DNA of 64,000 nucleotides from Berghia stephanieae. Its lineage: Eukaryota > Mollusca > Gastropoda > Nudibranchia > Aeolidiidae. Below are positions 50,901 to 61,800 of this stretch, piece after piece; the first letter of the stretch is position 1, and each line of letters opens with the position of its first letter. A program made the translations under genes and the position numbers. Where the stretch lies: positions 47,926,553-47,990,552 of the forward strand of contig CM067445.1 of assembly GCA_034508935.3 (NCBI GenBank), written 5' to 3'. The notes beneath the pieces are model-generated. The model was not told the DNA's origin, did no database searches, and saw nothing but the letters and a program-made list of their open reading frames with translations.

Positions 50901-52964
50901 TAAGAGTACCTGGGTATCAGTGTAAGAGTACCTGGGTACCAGGTAAGAGTACCGGTTACAAGTGGTGCTAGATATTGCAAGAATGTCCGTATAAAAATCA
51001 GCACCCAACAGCCAACTTGTTTATTGAATGAGGTGAAACTTTGATTTTGTAAATAAAGCCCTCTGGGGTAACACGGCTGAAACATGAAAATGCCCTGTAT
51101 GAATGTGCTTATTTATTTTAAAATTTTTTTGTGTCACCTTGAATGGTTAAAAAATACCTAGAAAACTCTTTAACATGACTTCAGGACAATCTCAAGGTAA
51201 TTCTTTTTAGAATTATTTTCCCCATTAATCACCTCTATATGAGATAAAGGACAGTCATTATTGTTTGCTAATTCCAAATAGGACCTCAGTTTCTAATATT
51301 GTATTTTGTACCTTACCTTATATCAATCCCAGGGTGATGATGAAGGTCAACAAAGTAATTCATATGTATATTATGCAAAGAGATTCGTCTGTTTGGCTCT
51401 AGATGCTCTAGTTTTCAGCAACCCAGTCTTGGTTTCATTTCATTTTGATGGTTAACGCTCTGAATGGAAGGGTGGTCTCTTAAACAAGTTAAAAACGTCT
51501 TTTATTCTAATATAAGCAGAACGTGCAGTATTCGTATCATTCTTGATTAAGAAAAAAAAAATTAGATTTTAAATTAAGAAAAAAATAAAACATAAAAAAA
51601 CAAAAACAAAGAAGAAAATTGATAGTTTATTCAGGACTAGATTATTGATCTCATTATTATTCACCAAATCTGTTATATTCTTATTTCAGTTTATCTGAGA
51701 CTTACGAGCAGAAGCGTCAAGAGCATATAAGCAATCTCCAGAAGAAAGAAGATGAAATGAGACAGACCTTTGTAATCAGGGTTAAGGAAAAGGAGTCAGA
51801 ATTGAAGGAGGCTGAGAAGGAGGTGGGTTGGTTCATACTCATCATCATCATCATCACATCATCATCATCATCATCATCATTATCATCATCAGCAGCAGCA
51901 GCAGCATTAAGTGGTTTTGATTAGATTTTATTGGTTATTCACTTAAATAAGTTTTGTTTTAAAGTCTTGTGAAATATGAGAATATCAAAAATATGATGAT
52001 TTTAATGAGAACTGATTTCTTGCTCACCATTGACCACTAAAAGAATCCAGAGATATTTAAAAAAAAAAACCCTTGTAACTTTAAAAACGAAAATTCTCAA
52101 AAACAAAAAGCTAAACATTTTGCTCACTTCCTCCTATCCTTAAGTTTCACCTCTTCATGTGAATGTGTTAATTTGTTTCCATTCATGTAGCACTCAAGAG
52201 AGTTAATTTTGGGTGCTTTTTTTTCTCTTTTTATTTGTGACCATGGAAACGAGATGTTGGAATAGCTTTTTATAGATTGAACTTTTCAATGTTCTTAATC
52301 ATTGAATTCTACTAAGAATGAGATTGGAATGTATAAGTTTTAAAAAATGCTTTTCTATTTATAAACAACACTCGCTAACCCTTATGAAATTACATGTAAG
52401 CAGAACTTTGTCAAAAAATACCGACATTTGTGAACACTTGCCATATCATGCCCACTCATTGTAGAATTGATACATTGAGGAATGATGCATTTTGAATAAA
52501 CAGGAAATAACTTGAGTTGATAAGAATAATCACGTCTTCCTGCTTTATGATATGGATCCTTTCTTGAAGTTGTGACATTTATTGGGTCAGTTCTCTCTTA
52601 TAGTATTCTTATTAAAATAAAAACATAGATTAAATGTGGTTTTTTTTGTGGGTTTTTTAAACAAAGGATAAAATTTGGAAAAGTAAAATCACATGCCTTT
52701 ATTAGCAGGCAAGTTACTGCATCCATACTTTAGTTATTTACCTAGAAGATTTTCATTTACAAGCTTTATTTATTAATGCAACTGTTTTCCTTACAATCTC
52801 AACAGCTTCACAACCGCTTTGATGCCCTGAAAAAGCAACATGCAGAAGAGAAGAGAAAACTAGAGGACAGCAAGAAGCGTCTAGATGACGAGATGAATTT
52901 GTTCAGTCAACAAAAGGCCCAGGTGCAGGCACACACCTCCACCATGGGAAAGAAGAAGAAATAA
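38924..52964 (+). CDS. SEPTIN6/8/10/11: Septin, SEPT6/8/10/11 group (gene span)
   Basis: Eleven coding exon positions join to a 414-residue protein; human members of this group are about 430. Visible features: [18 protein letters not shown]-terminal block, G1 GETGIGKST (52-60), G3 DTVG (104-107), G4 AKAD (187-190), the septin-unique [11 protein letters not shown] region, [16 protein letters not shown], then a C-terminal coiled coil (about 320-395) and a lysine end. Septins form GTP-binding hetero-oligomeric rods and filaments at the cell cortex; this group occupies the inner SEPT6-type position. The group is known to bind GTP with little hydrolysis. Exon 4 exists in two alternative forms. Exon 5 lacks one base in a C run; without it the frame after residue 156 is lost, while the neighbouring exons read perfectly. 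Start chosen by match of MAAPDVER to MAATDIAR of human SEPT6. Confidence 0.95.
39982..40111 (+). CDS. Septin exon 2
   Basis: Preceded by TTTTATTTCAG, followed by GTACGT. It encodes the N-terminal block through FCFNILCV, and its last base opens the first Gly of the P loop. Confidence 0.95.
40729..40842 (+). CDS. Septin exon 3 (P loop)
   Basis: Acceptor GTTTTCAG, donor GTAAGA. Encodes [18 protein letters not shown] and the switch I region up to KLKAHTY. Ends in phase 1, so the next exon must supply two bases. Confidence 0.96.
41407..41488 (+). CDS. Septin exon 4a (alternative G3/switch II exon)
   Basis: 82 nt between CTTTCAG and GTAAGG. Encodes (D)[26 protein letters not shown]. Starts with two bases and ends with two, so it cannot be combined with 4b without a frame change. 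Confidence 0.95.
42082..42163 (+). CDS. Septin exon 4b (alternative G3/switch II exon)
   Basis: 82 nt between a CCACAG acceptor and GTGAGG, same phase as 4a. Encodes (E)[26 protein letters not shown]. Seven residues differ from 4a, while about eight other codons differ only silently. That is the pattern of an old duplicate under protein-level selection. The DxxG of G3 is kept, with Thr replaced by Ser. The acceptor tract is CA/CT-rich rather than T-rich. Confidence 0.92.
44407..44546 (+). CDS. Septin exon 5, one base short
   Basis: Encodes [20 protein letters not shown] through ACLYFVAP. The family then has TGHSLK. Here the last bases read LGI in frame but TGHS one frame over, and the exon is 140 nt where 141 is needed to meet exon 6. 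The loss falls in the C run at 44,532-44,535. A homopolymer sequencing error is the likeliest cause; a real inactivating change is the alternative. Confidence 0.93.
45405..45522 (+). CDS. Septin exon 6 (G4)
   Basis: Acceptor TTCCCAG, donor GTACTT. Encodes [26 protein letters not shown] and onward to KFKSK. AKAD is the guanine-specificity motif. Confidence 0.96.
46392..46481 (+). CDS. Septin exon 7
   Basis: 30 codons, [20 protein letters not shown] to STMN, phase 0 at both ends, donor GTATGT. Confidence 0.95.
46671..46920 (-). repeat. SINE family C in septin intron 7
   Basis: Minus-strand head CCGATAGTTCAGTTGGTAGA is a tRNA(Lys)-like A box region. A G-run follows (46,840-46,858), then the GCGATAGACTAGCG-type block and a CACTATAGAAATCGAGATAA tail. 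Confidence 0.82.
47848..47944 (+). CDS. Septin exon 8
   Basis: Encodes [20 protein letters not shown] through QYPWGTVQ; acceptor CCTCACAG, donor GTGAGG. Contains the start of the septin-unique element. Confidence 0.96.
47981..48276 (-). repeat. SINE family A in septin intron 8
   Basis: Nearly full length and only 36 bp after the exon 8 donor. Minus orientation relative to the gene; the outer head is worn (GCGAGTAACAGACCACAC). Confidence 0.92.
49372..49897 (+). mobile_element. Family E retroposon, 526 bp, with 11-bp target duplication
   Basis: Begins CTGGGTGGGGTTCCT and ends GCACCGTAAAACCCTTAAAC followed by an A/AAAC tail. AGAGAAAAATC lies on both sides (49,361-49,371 and 49,898-49,908). A second copy at 57,975 starts at exactly the same base. 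It is non-coding, and I see no pol III boxes. It lies in septin intron 8. Confidence 0.85.
50062..50218 (+). CDS. Septin exon 9
   Basis: Encodes [20 protein letters not shown] through [13 protein letters not shown]. This is the end of the G domain in the SEPT6 group; donor GTGAGA. Confidence 0.96.
50738..50960 (+). repeat. 22-bp minisatellite in septin intron 9
   Basis: About ten units of GTAAGAGTACCTGGGTACCAGT with small changes. Every unit carries GTAAGA in the sense direction, and the last reads CCAGGTAAGAGT. Confidence 0.93.
51690..51822 (+). CDS. Septin exon 10 (coiled coil)
   Basis: Encodes [20 protein letters not shown] and on to KEAEKE, the start of the C-terminal coiled coil. Donor GTGGGT. 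An ATC/AGC microsatellite follows 20 bp into the intron. Confidence 0.95.
52806..52964 (+). CDS. Septin exon 11 (coiled coil and C terminus)
   Basis: Acceptor CTCAACAG. Encodes [20 protein letters not shown] through [10 protein letters not shown] and TAA at 52,962. The tail is shorter than in vertebrate SEPT6. Confidence 0.95.
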   Translation, partial: LHNRFDALKKQHAEEKRKLEDSKKRLDDEMNLFSQQKAQVQAHTSTMGKKKK

Positions 52965-55900
52965 ATTCCACGACTGTTTTATACTCAAGTATAAGCTAAC
53001 TCCAGTTGTCTTTTGCCTGTAAATGATACTGATAATCATACTGAAAAATAGGATAGGGGGGAGACTAGAATTGCAGTATTATGAAAACCTGAACATTTTT
53101 CTACGATAAAATGCCAGACAAAGCAGATATGAATAATAAAAAAGAAAAAATTATCACAAAGAAAATCAGTCTTCCTGAACAGGGGGCCAAACTCACTCTG
53201 TTTGATGGCCAGACTGATGTACTATCCCATACAAGAAATGAAGTGAGTAGGAAAGTGTCAGAAGACAATAGAGAATAAATATTTTGCAGCGGCGATGGGG
53301 ATTCGAGCCCCCATCGCTGCCACAAAATGTTTATTCTCTATTGTCTTCTGACACTTTCCTACACTTCATTTCTTGTCATTATCAACATAAGTGCCTGCTC
53401 CACTCACTTTCTGAATTGAAAACTACTACTCCATACCCAGCATCAGAAAGGTTTATATAAATCTCTTTTTCTTGCATGTTTCTATCTACTTTGTCTGGCT
53501 CGTATCATACACGTCTTTTCAGGTTTTTATGATGCACTCAAGCCTGCTTCCAAATGTTTGAATTTGCAGCATTGAATTTTTATACACTTATCACCACTTG
53601 ACGTAAAAATGGTGGTGAAATGGTCTTTGGGTCTTTAGATATTGGGTCAAGTGACTGCTGATGATCACAGATTTGGGCTCTAGTGTTTTAGATATTGTTT
53701 TAATTATTGTTCGCAACCATTTCACATTAATCATGTTCAGGCCTCTCCGAATCGTATGTAAGGCTGACCTTTGCACACTTTATCATTGTAGAGGTTTGAG
53801 AATACAGTGTTGATATCAGTTAAAAAAATACTTTGCTCAAATCAGTTGGTAAGTCATTAAGGCTGAAATTAAAAAAAAAAAAAGAGATGCTGTAGGTTTA
53901 GCAGCCGTTTAAATGAGTCAAATACAGAATGGTAAGTTATGTTTACCCTTGTTTGGTGTGTTAGCAGCAGAATTAAATTTGTAACTCGTCAAATTGAAAT
54001 CATAAAGATATTTTTTTTTCTCCATACAATTTAAAACTTGTTGCAGTGAAAGGAGAGAGGTTGTGCTATATATAAAGCCAATGAAAAACTTGTTTTTCTT
54101 TCATATATTTTTTCCACATGTTCAAAAATTGCTGCTTCCAAAGAAATCAAATTGTTTGTAATTGACATGTTACTCTATTTCTTGGATAGCTCCCTAATCT
54201 TAGAAACGCTTTAGATGATGTCAAAGTGACAAATTAGGGATCAGACACTGGCCTAAGATAAAGATCATAGAACGTTTATATGAAATCGTGCCAAACAAAC
54301 AGAAACAAAAGCAAATACGAGAAAAAAAATAAATACAAAAAATCAGCCTGCCTCCTGAACAGGACACTCGTATCCAAGGGCATAGATTTAAATTAATGCA
54401 TGGCAGTGTTGTGCACGCTGACAAAACACATCCTTTTTTGTTACCAAGCTGTAAGTCTCCTATGTAATGAAACAGTGTGAACAGCATTGGGTTTTTTTCT
54501 TGTATTTTTCTTTCTGCTTTGTCTGGCACTGTTCCTTTCACTCTTTTTCAAACGATTTTGCTGTGTATTTCTCTTTGGTTTTATCTTGCATCTCCAGATG
54601 AGATGAATGAATGATTTAAGTAATTAAAAAAAGAAAACAACACGTTTTGAATCAGTTCTGGAATCTCATGCATCATTCATTTCATCCAACTGATATTCGT
54701 ACCTGTGAATTTCAAGTCAATTCAGTGTTCAATTTTTGTTTTGACGATGTTAATCCAACAGTATTTATATCGTGTGTCTACGCAATTTCGACTTTTGTGT
54801 GGTCACATTTCGTTTTATGTTATACCGCTTGTCACAATTGTGCTGATGTTTATGTGTTTATAATTATCAAGATTAGATAGTTTAACAAATTGTGAAAGAA
54901 AGAATTCATGTTATTTACTTCATTTATACTCAGACGAAAACCATTTTTGTTGCTTCTAGTCTAATTCTAAACATGAGTTGGGACCATTTGATGCCACTAA
55001 TATATGAATGGTCTGTTTTATTTATATGGTGACGGTGAAAATGACGTTGATGAATGTCTTGAGTTTTTGAACTCCCTTTGTTATAAAACTCTTATGTAAT
55101 TATCAAGTAACGGACAGTAGTTTATGTGTTTGATTGAAAATTTCATCAAAGTTGACATACATTTGTGGCTTCTTAGACCAACTATTTTTGTGTACCAAGT
55201 TCAGTGTAAATGAAAGGGAAAAAATTGCATTCTAATGCTTGTCCTTGTAAACGCTGTGCTTTACAATTTAAAAAACAATGTTTCCTGATGATAAACAACA
55301 TATATTCGACACATAGGGTAAACATGTAGCCTGGTAGGGCTAGTAGAAATTTCAAACACACTACAAAGCACCCCACTATTGTGATCTCCAAATTTAACAT
55401 CCATCTCCAATAGCAGGTGTGTGCCAAATGTCTTTTCTGAGGGCGTAGTCTTGAGGTGCCTAATTGCCAGCAGGAACCTTCTGACCTAATTCAGGTTATT
55501 TTGTGAGTTTCAAGACAACACAATGACACACTTAGCACCAACATCTGGTGGCTACATTCACAGAGCTTGTGTTTAATAAGCCATTCAATAAAAAATGTAT
55601 TAGGAAATTGGTGAAACTTTTATAAAGTCCTCCAGTTTTCTGACAGGTGCAATGTTAAAGTTGTTGGCCAGCGGTATCGATGTGGTTTAATGCAGGAGTG
55701 TATGTAAATGACTTCTAGTGTAGCTGCTGTATTGTTGGTACTTTCTCTTAGTCTTAGTCTTTTGATAGTCAATAACTTTTTTATAGCTTGTATTTTTTTG
55801 TTTTTTTTTTTAATGGAGACCACTATCTCCTTACAACTGGTTTTGGAGGCTTTTTTAAATTGAACCATTCTGTATGGAAGCTATAGAGTGGTCTTAATCT

Positions 55901-57170
55901 GATTCTTGTAAACAAAGCCACATCATTTTATTTTTGCTTTGCTGGGTTTTTTTGTTGTAATTGTCAGATTTTCTTGGAAGTGTCCAGATATGAATATTTT
56001 AGATTTTTAACCAATTGATGTACTACTCCATGCATTTATTATTGATATTAGACTGACTGTTCCATGACTGTTTGTGTTTTGTCCTTTATTTTTCAAAGCA
56101 AAACTTGCCATTAGGTGTATGTATTTTCTTTTTGTTAACTTATATTTTAATTGGTGAGAAAATACCAAATTCAATTCTCCCAGCACCACCCAGCAATACA
56201 ATACTAATTGTAATAATTTAATGCATTCATATCATTGTTTATAATAGTAATAATAATAATACTCATATATTCAGCATATTAATTATCGTTTCGGATGTAT
56301 TAGGTACTTTTGTTGTTTTTTGTTTTACATATTACTCATGTTATTTCATAACAAAAATTTATAATCCTGCATGCTAAATTACCGGGGTCTACTGTTTTCT
56401 GTTTTATTTTGTTTGTTATTTAAAAAATATTTTTTATTCTATCTGTTTTGATTTTTTGTTATCGATTCAGTATTGTTGTTCGTTCGGTTTTGTTATGTAA
56501 TTCCATGTGTTGTTTCTTGGACAAGATTGCATTGAGAATTCCAATGATCACAGTTTGTTTTTTTATTTATTAAATTTTTATTGTTTTTTTTTTCTTCAAA
56601 TTTTACATCTGCTTCAAAGTAAGTTTTTCTATGCCCCATGGGTTTATATAGTTGATTGCCTTTATCGAAATGTTAAAGATGACAGCACCAATTTCCTTTA
56701 CGATAACTGAGTTTTTTTTTTTTTCTGGTGTTCTTATTTTGGTGTGTAGATTTGCCAATGCTACTGTTTACTCAAGAAATAGTTTCAAAGCGAAAAGTAA
56801 AAGAGGTTTATTGGGGTTAAACATTTGGTTTTTTTTTCATTTATAAGCTTAATCCTATTAAGTTTAGTAATCAGACTTCTGAAGAAAAAAAATCTAAAAT
56901 CAACAGTGCACTCCTCACAGTTTTTGTTTGTTTGTTGGTTATCCTTTTGTTTTAAAAACGAAAATCGTTTTGTACACGTTTTTGTCATATTATTCTAATG
57001 CATGCTAATGTTTATTAATAAATATTTTATACACATTTTTATTATACAGCTCTTTCTTGTCGCTTTTTTTAATATTGGATTGTAAACCAAGTGTCGGATA
57101 AACTATGTGATGGGTGGAATTTCCCGTGGCATGGGGGGACGTTGGACGCTTAGCCTTACTATTTGTTGTA
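52965..57170 (+). other. Downstream of septin; long 3' UTR possible
   Basis: T-rich DNA with several AATAAA candidates (for example at 53,273 and 55,586). The true poly(A) site cannot be chosen. Short frames at 54.2, 54.6 and 56.5 kb are T-rich and unconvincing. It contains the hairpin repeat listed next. Confidence 0.4.
53231..53445. repeat. Inverted pair of the 398-bp family; ~70-bp arms
   Basis: 53,231-53,376 is a near-perfect palindrome: ACAAGAAATGAAGTG to GGCGATGGGG, loop around ATTCGAGC, then back. The right side continues as the 3' part of the unit arrayed at 30-32.5 kb (ACATAAGTGCCTGCTCCACT). The centre GGATTCGAGCCCCC is a box B-like sequence. Confidence 0.85.
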
Positions 57171-57172
57171 TT

Positions 57173-57175
<3 letters not shown>

Positions 57176-57246
<71 letters not shown>
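57176..57246. repeat. (CT)n microsatellite
   Basis: About 70 bp of pure CT followed by a T run. Confidence 0.97.
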
Positions 57247-57253
<7 letters not shown>

Positions 57254-57747
57254 TCTTTCTCGTCTCTCCCAATATTGTTTCTCTTTCCCGTCTGGCTTCG
57301 TGTCCTTGTTCTGGAATGGGACCATAATTTGGTTTCGCCTGGGCCTTGCCTTGATTGCAGAGGTCTTTTGATCTCACATGATATGCAGGAAGACACTGTT
57401 GCTGTGTCCTCTATCCTCTCTATATTTCCTTTTTATTATGTTGCTTTTCATCTTTGTCTTGATTTTGAACTATTTCCTTATTTATAGCAATTTGATTTGT
57501 TTCTAAAAAGGAAAGGAGGAGGAAAAAAAAGAGACCCTTGCATTTAAAGATGTCTCCATACATTCTAACTTAGATGTTTGTGAATAATCCGTGAGAAAGT
57601 AAGCCCTGAAATCAAAACTTGTTTTACACTGACACTATCTTCCTTTAGCTGCTACTTCAAAAGAAAACAAACATAGAAATGGCTGCCCTCTTTCTCACAT
57701 GATGGTAATTTGCTGAGAACAGTTTTCACATACAAAGATGTTTTAAA

Positions 57748-57974
57748 ACTTAAGTTTTTATATAGCGGAATATCCACCTAACGTGTTCAAAGTGCTATCC
57801 AAAGACTCCCTGGCCAACAGCTACACGTAACATGTAGAACGAGACATGACGCCTGTTAGGTGATATTACAATTGTTTTCAGACAGAGACAATGCTGTAAA
57901 CGGCGAGGAACTCATTTTACACCTGAGTACGGTGAGAGAATGTGAGTAAAAAGCCTTTTCCAAGGACTCAACTA
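57748..57974 (-). repeat. SINE family A, tail and centre, split by a retroposon
   Basis: Tail, CCTGTTAGGTGATATT block and centre are present up to AAGGACTCAACTA, where the family E element begins. The head resumes at 58,516. Confidence 0.92.
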
Positions 57975-58503
57975 CTGGGTGGGGTTCCTGACCTCTCATA
58001 GTGGGCAGGGGGTACATGCTGTGTCTTCTATCCCCTTATATCAGTTTTACAACATGCTTTCTGTCTTTGTCTTGGAATGAGATTACTTGGTTTTGTCCTG
58101 GCCCTGGCCGGAGTCCTAGCTGGGAGAGAAACAGTCAAATGCATAGTTATTGATTTGGGAGATGACATTTTTTTTCCTTGTAAATCATCTCTCTGATATG
58201 TATTAGTATATTTATTTTGAATTTATAATGTAAGCATTTGAGTGTATTTCTCTTTGTTGGATTTTGTGCTTGTGTCCGGATGAGACTTATAGGTGCTCTC
58301 AAACTAAGTACTTTGATAGTGTGCTCTTGGAATCTACATCTGATCCGTATTTGTTCCCAGTTCCCTATGTCTTACTTTTCTTGTGTGCTTTATTTGTAAT
58401 TCTAGACCTTTTTATTATCCCATTTTCTTCCTTTTTACTGGCGCTGATATAACCTAAATGTGTTGCAAGCGCCGTAAAACCCTTAAAAACAAAACATAAA
58501 AAC
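57975..58503 (+). mobile_element. Family E retroposon, 529 bp, inserted in the SINE
   Basis: Same 5' start (CTGGGTGGGGTTCCT) and 3' end (CGCCGTAAAACCCTTAAA then AAC-rich tail) as the copy in septin intron 8. The SINE sequence AAGGACTCAACTA at 57,962 is repeated as AAGGACTCACTA at 58,504, a 12-13 bp target duplication. The insertion is younger than the SINE. Confidence 0.9.
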
Positions 58504-58592
58504 AAGGACTCACTATGCGCTGAGCGAGGTTGGAACCCAGGACCTTCCGATCCGAAAGCGGGTGTCATACCTCACGACCACATCGCTGCCAT
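58504..58592 (-). repeat. SINE family A, head part
   Basis: Starts with the duplicated target, then TATGCGCTGAGCGAGG, box B and the head to CATCGCTGCC. Confidence 0.9.
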
Positions 58593-58673
58593 GTGCTTAC
58601 TCTTGAACTGTAAATCTATGGTCTCAAATGATTTCCTCTTTGACATTGACTCATATTTGGTTGTTTTATACGA

Positions 58674-58679
58674 TTTATT
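58674..58679 (-). terminator. Candidate poly(A) signal of the cysteine-rich gene
   Basis: AATAAA on the minus strand, 121 bp past the proposed stop codon. No transcript data support it here. Confidence 0.4.
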
Positions 58680-58799
58680 GGATGAAATGAATTTCATTTA
58701 CAATTATTGGCATACAAAAATAAATATATGTTGAACAATGTGTTACACGTCTATTAGCTGTCTTTCATTGTAGGTGTCTCTTCGTGTGTCATCTTATTC

Positions 58800-58825
58800 T
58801 TAGTCATCTTTACAACATTCTCTTC
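58800..58825 (-). CDS. Cysteine-rich gene, last coding exon
   Basis: TTTTTTTTTCCAAAACAG precedes GA-AGA-GAA-TGT-TGT-AAA-GAT-GAC-TAA. With the G left by exon 3 this gives GRECCKDD and stop. Phase and acceptor fit, but eight codons are weak evidence. Confidence 0.5.
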
Positions 58826-61800
58826 CTGTTTTGGAAAAAAAAATCAAAATATATTATTATGTTCGAGCAAAAGAATTAAAAAAAACTACATTGGTCTAGT
58901 ACCAGATTAATCATTATACACAAAATCTATGTAAAACCTTTAACGTTTATAGTCTGTTTGAAAGGCTTAAGTGAGAATTAATCACCCAACTAGCTGTCTA
59001 AAAACAATAACAAAGAGCCGACTATAAAGACCTGTTTAGTTGCGATCGAGTGGCAATAATATGGTTCATAGACATGATATAAAACAATCCGTGCATACTC
59101 TTACAAAGGAAATCTTATTTTCTACACTTACCCAGAGGACATTGGAGATCCTATCACTGGAGCTACAAGACCTTGGAAACAAAAGTGTGCATTTCTGTCT
59201 TTACACTTACCAGGAGGGCATATTCTACTGGAGATCCTATCACTGGAGCTACAAGATCTTGGAAACAAAAGTGTACATTTCTGTCTTTACACTTACCCAG
59301 AGGGCAGATTCCATTGGAGATACTTCGAGATCTTGGAAACTTGTACTTTTTTGTCTTAAGTATTTTTTACACTTACCCAGAGGACATATTCCATTGGTGA
59401 TCCTATCACTGGAGCAACAAGACCTTGGAAACAAATGTCTATATTTCTGTCTTCAGTATTTTCTACACTTACCCAGAGGGCAGATTCCATTGGTGATCCT
59501 ATCACTGGAGCAACAAGACCTTAGAAACAAATGTCTATATTTCTGTCTTAAGTATTTTCTACACTTACCCAGAGGGCAGATTCCATCGGAGATCCTATCA
59601 CTGGAGCCACAAGACCTTGGAAACAAAGGTGTACATTTCTGTCCTGTCTGTTCGTAACCAACGCACGCTGTGGAATCGAACAATAGAATGGGAGCGATCT
59701 ATATTCATATTTTTGTCCAAGCTAGTCATCGATCACATGATTTGTTGCTGTACAACTATTGGACATTTCTCAATAATTGTAAACACGCTGCTTTGTTCAT
59801 TAAAGATGTAATCATACCCATGAGTCATGCTGCGGCAATGTTGTCTAGTGTATGACACTCGCTTTCGGATCGGAAGGTCCTTGGTTCGAGCTTTGCTCGG
59901 GGCATAGTTGAGTCCTTGGAGAAGGCTCTTTACTCACATTTTCTCACCGTACCCAGGTGTAAAATGAGTACACGGACGTTAACAACGTTGTCTCTGTCCG
60001 AAAAAATTATTTAATCGCCTAACAGGCGTCATGTCCCGTCCTAAATGTTAAATGTGCTGTTGGCCCGGGACCCCTTGTAAAGCCTTTGAGCACGTTTAGT
60101 GGATATTGCGCTATATAATGGCTCAATATTTTTTTCTTGTTTTTTTTTTTTAGATATAAAATTAGAGAAATCCAGCCTAGCCTTCACTCCAGAGCATTAG
60201 AAAGGAACACTTACGCCTGGCTTCACAGAGCGGATCTCCATTCTCCAACTGAAGACGAAGAGCCAATGACATATACTGGCAATAGTCAATCTCTGAGGTA
60301 TCTGCAGCGCAGCCTGTTGGAAAAAAAACAAAGGGATTACAGAAGGAACGAAATTGACGTCACTCAGCTCTTTGTTGTTCTTGTTTTTAGCCAGCCATTT
60401 TTTATGAGTAGTTTTCACAAAATTCTATCAACGAGACTGTTAATGTTTAAGGTTACATATAGTTATGTGTGTTGGGACGTAATATCCTGCTGGTAAATGT
60501 TGTGAGTATTTTGGCTAAACGCGCAGCTTCAATAAATGAATTATTTGTTTATTGCTCTTTTCTTTATTGTGCGGCTATGTGGTATGAAGGTATGCCACTT
60601 GCCTTCCGACCGGAACAGCTGTATGTTCTATGCTTCGTACCCAGAAGGCGCCGAATACAACCCGTTAACTGCCGTTCTCTGGAAAGACACGTATTTTTAA
60701 AAAAAATGCCCTGAAAACTCGACCTTCAAATGACGTGACGGACTCTCATTTTGGCAAACCTCTCAAACCTGTGACCTCGCTAGGTCCAAACGACATACGT
60801 TGTAAGAAAAATACAGTAATAATGGAAGTAGTGTCAAGTCAATGCTATTCGAAAAGTATTGTAAACGAGCCATAATTGGATTCAATAGTCTGGTGTCACG
60901 TCGCCCAGCAACAGCGAGCAGTGTGGTTTTAAACAAAGAGAATTCCTACTCTTTATTCTTCATGCTGGCTTGAACTTTTCATATGTCATGTGATCAGAAG
61001 GTATAAAAGTCAAAACATGATCATATCTAATAATGTTTTTCTCCTCTGGATCCACTTTTATGCTCGTCGGAGAAATATTTCATAAGGGCGTCCGCCATTG
61101 CTCTAATAGTTTAGAGCCAGTTACTAATTTACCATGCGTCATTACGAGGGAAGTGACGTCATGACTGTTGAAGCCTATTGATGAATTTAAAGGTAAATAA
61201 ACGATATACCTTACGAGAAATCATGTTGAGAAAACTAAGCCCAAAAAAAACTCAAAAAAAACAAAACAAACAAAAACAACAACAAAAATAAGTGACATGT
61301 TTAAAACTTAATTGCAACCAGGGGATCATGTTAATATGTTGATATGGTGTAAAGTAATTATTTTCTGGCCATATTGGAAAAAAATATTAGAGATTCTGTT
61401 AGGGGTGGGGGGGGGGGGCGGTTTAAGTCAAAGCCAAACCATTTTTACTACTAAAGGGGAAGACGGCAAATGGGAGAAACAATAAAATAAAAATACCCCC
61501 CCCCCCCCAACACACACACACAAACCAAAAAACAAAAGAAAACTTAAACAAACCCCCCCCCTCCCCAAATAAAACCCCCAAAAAAACTCAGGCTCCCCGT
61601 TATAGAGTTAACAAAGCAGTTATATGGTTCAAGAGAACTGAGGTTCGATTCTCTCTGGAGGAGGGCTGTTTTTAAGTGATTGGGTGATTTTTCCTGTATT
61701 TTTCTGTCTGTTTTAACTAGCACTGTACCCCCCCCCCCCCACACACACACACGCACTCACATAGGTACATAAGGATTAAACAACTCACCAAGGGATTTGA

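Noticed and set aside
50738-50960. Direct repeats considered as a CRISPR-like array
   Set aside because: 22-bp units are contiguous with no spacers, and the DNA is an animal intron.
59040-59657. Plus-strand 205-residue frame with repeated LPRGQIPLVILSLEQQDL
   Set aside because: It is the antisense of the exon 3/intron tandem array. The minus strand has splice sites at each repeat edge and the cysteine pattern.
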